From Rhodothermales bacterium (GTDB lineage: Bacteria; Bacteroidota; Rhodothermia; Rhodothermales; UBA10348): a stretch of DNA of 63,975 nt. The notes beneath the pieces are model-generated. The model worked only from the letters and a program-made list of their open reading frames with translations. It was not told where the DNA came from and made no database searches. This document shows positions 59,787 through 63,975 of the stretch, in pieces (the stretch's first letter is position 1; each line of letters begins with the position of its first letter). The stretch is from contig JANJTM010000016.1 in the NCBI GenBank assembly GCA_024711125.1, forward strand, positions 1-63,975, written 5' to 3'. The position numbers were made by a program, and so were the translations under genes.

Positions 59787-61739
59787 TCAGTTGTCGTTGG
59801 CGTCGATGCCCTGCCGCCCGATGTGCCGCGCGTTGCGCATGTAGGTGGGCCAGTTCGACTGGGCGAGGCCGGTCGAACCCGTTTCGAAGCGGAAGAGCTG
59901 GCCGTTCTGCCCTCCGATCAGGAGGTGTCCGTTGCGCGTGATGGTCGGAGGATTGGGCGCCGTCGTGCCCAGCGCATAGTTCCAGTAGGGTGTACCGTTC
60001 GAGTTCATCGCGTAGACGTTCTCACCGGACACGTAGTGCAGGACCTCGTTCGAGTCGATGGCTACCATGCTCACGCCGTGGGGCGTCGCCGACCCGGATG
60101 ACAGCGGATCGCGCCACCCGGGGATGCGGTAGATCACGTTTCGCAGGTCCTTGTCCCACGCGACGAGGCTTCTGCCCGTGCCCACGTAGACGGTGCCGTC
60201 CGGACCGATGATCGGCCCCGAGGACGGGTACTCGATCGGATCGGACGGGATGGCCGAGGTCGTGAAGTTGGCCAGGTCGAGCAGATCGGCGCGGAAGATC
60301 GCTCCGTTCTCGAGTACGCCGTACACGACGTCAGACGTCGTCTGCTGGATGGGCTGGCCCGGCAGGGTCAGGCTGAGGGTCTCCTGGATTACGGCCAGGG
60401 ACTTCTGGACGCCGGACCCCAGGAGTACCCATTCCGGGGCCCGGTTGAGCGGAATGACGGTGAGCATTCCGCGCGCGTCCGCGACGATCACGGTCCGGTC
60501 CGGAGTGATGACGGGAGCCGCGACGATGGAGATCGACGTGGAACCGGTAATCTGCTTCGGGTAGCCGGCAATCGTCTGACCGTTGAACGTGTTGACCGCG
60601 TGGAGGTATCCGCGGGAATCGCCGAACCAGAGCACGCCGTCCACCGACAGCGACGGAGCCGTCGGGTTGGCGAATCCGACCACGTCGGGCTGGTAATACC
60701 ACAGTTCGTTGCCCGACAGCGGGGCGAGGGCGTACAGGCGTCCGTCTTCGCTGACGGCGTACACGTCCTCGTTGTTGCCGATGACCGGGGCACGGCGGAT
60801 CGGGCCCTTGGCGTCAAACGTCCAGGCGAGTTTCCCCGTGTCGTCGAACGCGGTGACTCGCCCCGTGTCGAGACCCGTGGCGGCGTCGCGCCACGTCGAG
60901 GAGACGTATACCCAGTTGTTGAATCCCACCGCTATGGCACCGGTCACCTGCCCGCGGATGCCGGCCGTACGGGAAATCAGGTCGCCGGGATCGGCTTCGT
61001 CGTCCGGGTCGTCGGCCTCGGCCTCGACGGTGATCTCGACCGGGTCCGACACCGAGAACGCTTCGGCCGTGGCGTACGACTTGAGCTGCAGGACGTGCAG
61101 CCCGGGAAGGAAGCCGTCTGTATTCCAGTCGTAAAGGAACGTGGATCCGTCGGGCAGGTCGCCGAACGTCGTGTGGACCACGGTGCCGTCGACGAGGAAG
61201 TCGACCTGCTGGATGCGCTCACTGGACCAATCCGGCCCGACCAGGCGCTGGGCGACCAGCCGGACGGTCCCAGAGATCGTCTTGCCGGCCGAGGGTTCGA
61301 TGATGCGGAGCGCCGGACCGGGGATCGTCGACTGGTTCTGCACCTTCAGGTACAGCGGTATCGATACGCCGCGGGACTGGTACCTGTCGTACGCCACCGC
61401 CTCGACGCGATACAGCCCGTCGGCCATCGGCGTGCTGTCCCAGCGGAACAGGAACTTGTCACCCACCGCGGTAGCCTCCCCGATGCGCACGCCGTCGAGA
61501 TTGACGTTGATGAACGAGATGTAGTTGTCCGCGCCCAGCGGTTCGGCGTCGATCACGAAAAGGATATGGCGTCCCGAAATCGTGGCGCGGTCGACGGGCG
61601 ACTCGATGGTCACTCGCGGTGCCCGCTGGTCGATCCCGGCTCCGAACAGGTCGCACCCGGCCAGCAACGGCAAGAGGAGCGCGACGAGGAACGTAGTGGG
61701 CCGCAGGCCGTGGGTGATGGAAGGTCTCGTGTGCGTCAT
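59787..61739 (-). CDS. Lipoprotein with Ig-like repeats and PQQ-type beta-propeller
   Basis: 650-residue exported lipoprotein. The signal ends in LLAGCDLFG. Two Ig-like modules of about 100 residues follow: the first begins PRVTIESPVDRATISGRHIL, the second ALRIIEPSAGKTISGTVRL. An acidic spacer (EADDPDDEADPGD) then leads to a propeller of PQQ-like blades: GRVTAFDDTGKLAWTFD, GRLYALAPLSGNELWYY, GYLHAVNTFNGQTIAGYP, NVYAMNSNGTPYWNYA. No enzyme site is visible. Such proteins act as surface scaffolds or, as BamB, in outer-membrane assembly; the Ig-like front argues for a surface role. ATG 61739 begins the signal. It converges on the anti-sigma-like gene with seven bases between. Confidence 0.75.
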   Translation of the reverse strand: MTHTRPSITHGLRPTTFLVALLLPLLAGCDLFGAGIDQRAPRVTIESPVDRATISGRHILFVIDAEPLGADNYISFINVNLDGVRIGEATAVGDKFLFRWDSTPMADGLYRVEAVAYDRYQSRGVSIPLYLKVQNQSTIPGPALRIIEPSAGKTISGTVRLVAQRLVGPDWSSERIQQVDFLVDGTVVHTTFGDLPDGSTFLYDWNTDGFLPGLHVLQLKSYATAEAFSVSDPVEITVEAEADDPDDEADPGDLISRTAGIRGQVTGAIAVGFNNWVYVSSTWRDAATGLDTGRVTAFDDTGKLAWTFDAKGPIRRAPVIGNNEDVYAVSEDGRLYALAPLSGNELWYYQPDVVGFANPTAPSLSVDGVLWFGDSRGYLHAVNTFNGQTIAGYPKQITGSTSISIVAAPVITPDRTVIVADARGMLTVIPLNRAPEWVLLGSGVQKSLAVIQETLSLTLPGQPIQQTTSDVVYGVLENGAIFRADLLDLANFTTSAIPSDPIEYPSSGPIIGPDGTVYVGTGRSLVAWDKDLRNVIYRIPGWRDPLSSGSATPHGVSMVAIDSNEVLHYVSGENVYAMNSNGTPYWNYALGTTAPNPPTITRNGHLLIGGQNGQLFRFETGSTGLAQSNWPTYMRNARHIGRQGIDANDN

Positions 61740-62220
61740 GGCACGTCTCGGGAGATCGGAGTGTGGCTTGTGCCGGGCTTCGCGCCGGACGTGCGAACGC
61801 TGAGCAAGTAGCGGGCCAATCCCGGGTGGTGAGCCCGGCAGGCTCCGGAATGCCCCGCCAGGCCCGATTTGGGCCTCGGCTCGCCGCCCGGTCGGTGCCA
61901 TTTTGAGACGGATACCCCCTCGCGCGGGTATAGGAATGGGATTTCCGGCCGATCCCGGAAGGGAGGACGTGGGCCCCGGGATACCGTGGATCCCCGTCCC
62001 TCGTCGCCGCGCATCCGGCGACGGCGACCCGGTGCCGAAGCGGATCTCAAAAGGGGATCCCGACGGCCTCCGGGCCGACCGGAACCGGGAGCCGGCAGCC
62101 GCAAATCCCCCAAAACCCGCTCGCAAGGCCCGGTTCGGCATTCCCCGGGCAAAGACGGCATACGGTTTGATGACATGGTCGCTCGGTTGTCCGTGTCTCA
62201 CCTTTGATCGCCAGTTCGCA
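61740..62220. other. 481-base divergent intergenic region
   Basis: Separates two divergent genes and shows no convincing coding frame. It holds a perfect 7-base-pair hairpin GTCGCCG / CGGCGAC at 62003-62022 and several shorter inverted repeats. A CACCTTTG at 62199-62206, one base off the -7 consensus, sits 14 bases before the ATG of the KaiC-like gene. No riboswitch that I recognise. Confidence 0.4.
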
Positions 62221-63483
62221 ATGGAAAGAGCATCAGCCCAATCAGCCGGTCTCGCCGCGTTGATTCCGTCGGGCATCGACCCGATCGATCGGGAATGGGG
62301 CGGGCTGTACCGGGGCGGCGCATACCTCGTGTTCGGCCGCGCCGCGAGCGGCCGCGGGCTGCTCAACCTGCGCTACGTCATGACCGGCGTGGAGCGGCGC
62401 GAACGGTGCCTGTTCATCGCGTCGGATCGCCCCAAGGACCTGATGATCCAGGCCGCATCGATCGGTTTCGACCTCAGGAAAGCGCAGAAGGCGGGTTTCG
62501 TACGCCTGATGCGCATTCCTCCCATGCTGAACCTGCAGAGCATGGGGGACGAGGCGGTGGCCAAGGCGCTCTGGGACCTCGTGGCGCTGGTTCGGCGGGA
62601 AAAGCCCGATCGCATCGTCATCAACGATTTCATGCCGTTCGTCATGTTCCGGTCGTTCGACCGGTTCCGCATGGAGTTCGTCCGCATGCTCGAGCAGTTC
62701 GATTCGCTCGAGTCCACCGCCATCCTGGCGCTGCCCGAACCGGCCAACCAGCAATCGCGCCGCGTCATCGAGTTCATGGCCGGCCAGATGACCGGATCGA
62801 TGCACGTCGAGCTGGAGGACGACGACCCGGGATCGACCGTGCGCCGGCTCACGCTGATTCCGCATATCGGACAGATCAAGCGGCAGTCGGTCGAGTCCTG
62901 GGACCTGGCCGGGCTGACGCAGGGCGCAGGCACGGTGTCCATCGCGGGAGAGTCCACGATCGAATTCGGACAGTACACGCAGGTTGACCCTGCGGAAGGT
63001 ATTTCCGAGGCTCCGAGACCCGCCGTTTCGGCCCCGGGTGGTTCGCGAGCCGGTTCCGGCGAGAATGTCGAGCACCGGTATGCCGACCGGGACGCGTTCC
63101 GCCTGCGCCTCCAGCGGCATTTCGAGGGGCGCGACGCCGGCGCCCGTCCGTTCCTCCTGCTGGCGATGCGTATGGACCGCTCGGGCGGCAAGACCACGCG
63201 GCCCTTCGATTTCGAGTTCATCATCGACCTGGTCGCCGACACGCTGCGCACCGACGACGACATGCTCATCGGGGCGACCGACGAGCGGCTCGTGGTGTTG
63301 CTGGCCGACAGCCGCCCCGAAGAAGCCCAGGGTTTCTTCGCACGGCTCAAGAACCGGCTCCGCGCCGAAGCGCCGGACCAGGCCGATCACCTGCTGCACG
63401 CCGTTTCGGCGATCGTCGTCCCCGACGGCCGTCCGTTCCAGAGCGCCGAGGAGTTCCTCGCGTACGCCCTGGACGAGGCCTAA
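62221..63483 (+). CDS. KaiC-like RecA-fold protein with degenerate P-loop and GGDEF-like C-terminal domain
   Basis: 420-residue cytoplasmic protein. The N-terminal ~240 residues follow a KaiC/RecA pattern: IPSGIDPIDREWGGLYRGGA, a P-loop position reading FGRAASGRGLLNL (about residues 37-49), CLFIASDRPKDLMIQAAS, and a Walker-B-like DRIVINDFMPFV. The essential Lys-Thr/Ser of Walker A is replaced by Arg-Gly, so ATP hydrolysis is doubtful. After a Pro/Gly linker the last ~130 residues (PFLLLAMRMDRSGG, DTLRTDDDMLIGATDERLVV) resemble a GGDEF-type fold without the GGDEF residues. It resembles regulatory partners rather than enzymes. Confidence 0.6.
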   Translation: MERASAQSAGLAALIPSGIDPIDREWGGLYRGGAYLVFGRAASGRGLLNLRYVMTGVERRERCLFIASDRPKDLMIQAASIGFDLRKAQKAGFVRLMRIPPMLNLQSMGDEAVAKALWDLVALVRREKPDRIVINDFMPFVMFRSFDRFRMEFVRMLEQFDSLESTAILALPEPANQQSRRVIEFMAGQMTGSMHVELEDDDPGSTVRRLTLIPHIGQIKRQSVESWDLAGLTQGAGTVSIAGESTIEFGQYTQVDPAEGISEAPRPAVSAPGGSRAGSGENVEHRYADRDAFRLRLQRHFEGRDAGARPFLLLAMRMDRSGGKTTRPFDFEFIIDLVADTLRTDDDMLIGATDERLVVLLADSRPEEAQGFFARLKNRLRAEAPDQADHLLHAVSAIVVPDGRPFQSAEEFLAYALDEA

Positions 63484-63497
63484 CCAGACCGACCGAC

Positions 63498-63975
63498 ATG
63501 ACTTCGCTCCGGTTCTTCCTGGCATCCCTGGCGATCCTGCTGGCGACCGCGCTTCCGGCGGCCGTATCGGCACAGGATCTGGCCGCGCAGCAGCGTGCGG
63601 CGTCCGCGCTGGATGCCGGACGGTACGACGAAGCGCTGCAGATATTGGAAGGCCTCGTCCAGCCGGGGACCCGGGATACGCGACTTCTGCTGCTGAGAGC
63701 GCGTGCGCAGGAAGGCCGCGGCAATGCCGCGCAGGCCCGTGCCGACTACCAGGCCGTGCTCGCCATCGATCCGGCCAACCAGGACGCGCTCCAGGGCGTT
63801 GGCCGACTGGCCGATCCCCGACAGCCCGCGTCGTCCGGATCGAACCTCTCGGGCCTCAGGGCCCTGATCGACGCGAACCCCGACAACCTGGCGTACCGGA
63901 TCCGGTACGCCGACGCCCTGTACGACGGGCGCCGGGTCCGCGAGGCCCCCGGGGCCTACGGGGAATACCTGGAAA
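63498..63975 (+). CDS. Exported TPR protein, 3' end beyond the window
   Basis: 159 codons visible, cut by the window edge. Signal peptide MTSLRFFLASLAILLATALP ending near VSAQD. Then TPR-like helices AASALDAGRYDEALQILEG, RLLLLRARAQEGRGNAAQAR, YQAVLAIDPANQDALQGVGR and, after a short linker, YRIRYADALYDGRR. It lies 14 bases after the KaiC-like gene on the same strand, so they are probably co-transcribed. Function unknown. Confidence 0.75.
   Translation, partial: MTSLRFFLASLAILLATALPAAVSAQDLAAQQRAASALDAGRYDEALQILEGLVQPGTRDTRLLLLRARAQEGRGNAAQARADYQAVLAIDPANQDALQGVGRLADPRQPASSGSNLSGLRALIDANPDNLAYRIRYADALYDGRRVREAPGAYGEYLE

Noticed and set aside
63484-63497. Separate small gene between the KaiC-like and TPR genes
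   Set aside because: Only 14 bases separate them.

Overview
The window looks like a chromosomal segment of a high-GC member of the Rhodothermota/Bacteroidota lineage (Rhodothermales-like). This is inferred from several signs. A secreted FG-GAP protein ends in a T9SS-type sorting domain with a YPNPFNPST motif. atpD-atpC stand apart from the rest of the ATP synthase genes. The order miaB / sigma-54 activator / lptE is one I associate with Bacteroidota. DUF3109-like and DUF4290-like genes are present, and several genes are preceded by TTTG / TAnnTTnG promoter elements. Codon use is uniformly GC-rich. I see no insertion sequence, prophage, integrase, CRISPR array or rRNA.

Layout. 1-3.8 kb: tRNA-Glu, a hairpin and a large secreted beta-propeller protein. 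3.8-7.0 kb: a five-gene, translationally coupled peptide-modification (RiPP) operon. It has a 67-residue precursor carrying the complete lasso-peptide leader motif, an HPr-kinase-like kinase, a nucleotidyltransferase, a PqqD-type recognition element and a B2 transglutaminase-fold leader peptidase, but no lasso cyclase. This is the most unusual system in the window. 7.0-11.6 kb: an RND efflux adaptor and pump. 11.6-19.1 kb (mostly minus strand): clpP, trigger factor with a His/Asp tail, an ABC exporter, a lipoprotein, a DUF4290-like gene, ruvC and yebC. 19.3-25.9 kb (plus): miaB, a sigma-54 activator, lptE, a TPR protein, anmK and thiL.

25.9-38.3 kb: a zinc metalloprotease (minus), atpD-atpC, a D-threonine-aldolase-like enzyme, ruvB (minus), then a DUF3109 protein, rpoN and a class-V aminotransferase in one run, a small orphan gene and a membrane protein. 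38.3-46.5 kb: M1 aminopeptidase, HMG-CoA lyase, undivided gcvP, rnc and an aldehyde dehydrogenase. 46.5-59.0 kb: an almost continuous minus-strand block. In transcription order it runs acylating aldehyde dehydrogenase, efp, accB, accC, gcvH, guaA, an LpoA-like protein, bamD, nadD, a NagZ-like GH3, a PhoU-like protein and a beta-lactamase-fold lipoprotein. 59.2-64.0 kb: an anti-sigma-like membrane protein, a beta-propeller lipoprotein, a KaiC-like protein with a defective P-loop, and the start of a TPR protein cut by the window edge.

Most of the window is housekeeping: translation, DNA repair, ATP synthesis, lipid and one-carbon metabolism, and envelope assembly or peptidoglycan recycling (lptE, bamD, anmK, nagZ, LpoA-like). 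The accessory parts are the RiPP operon with the neighbouring RND pump, the acylating aldehyde dehydrogenase with a possible encapsulation peptide, and the degenerate KaiC-like protein.
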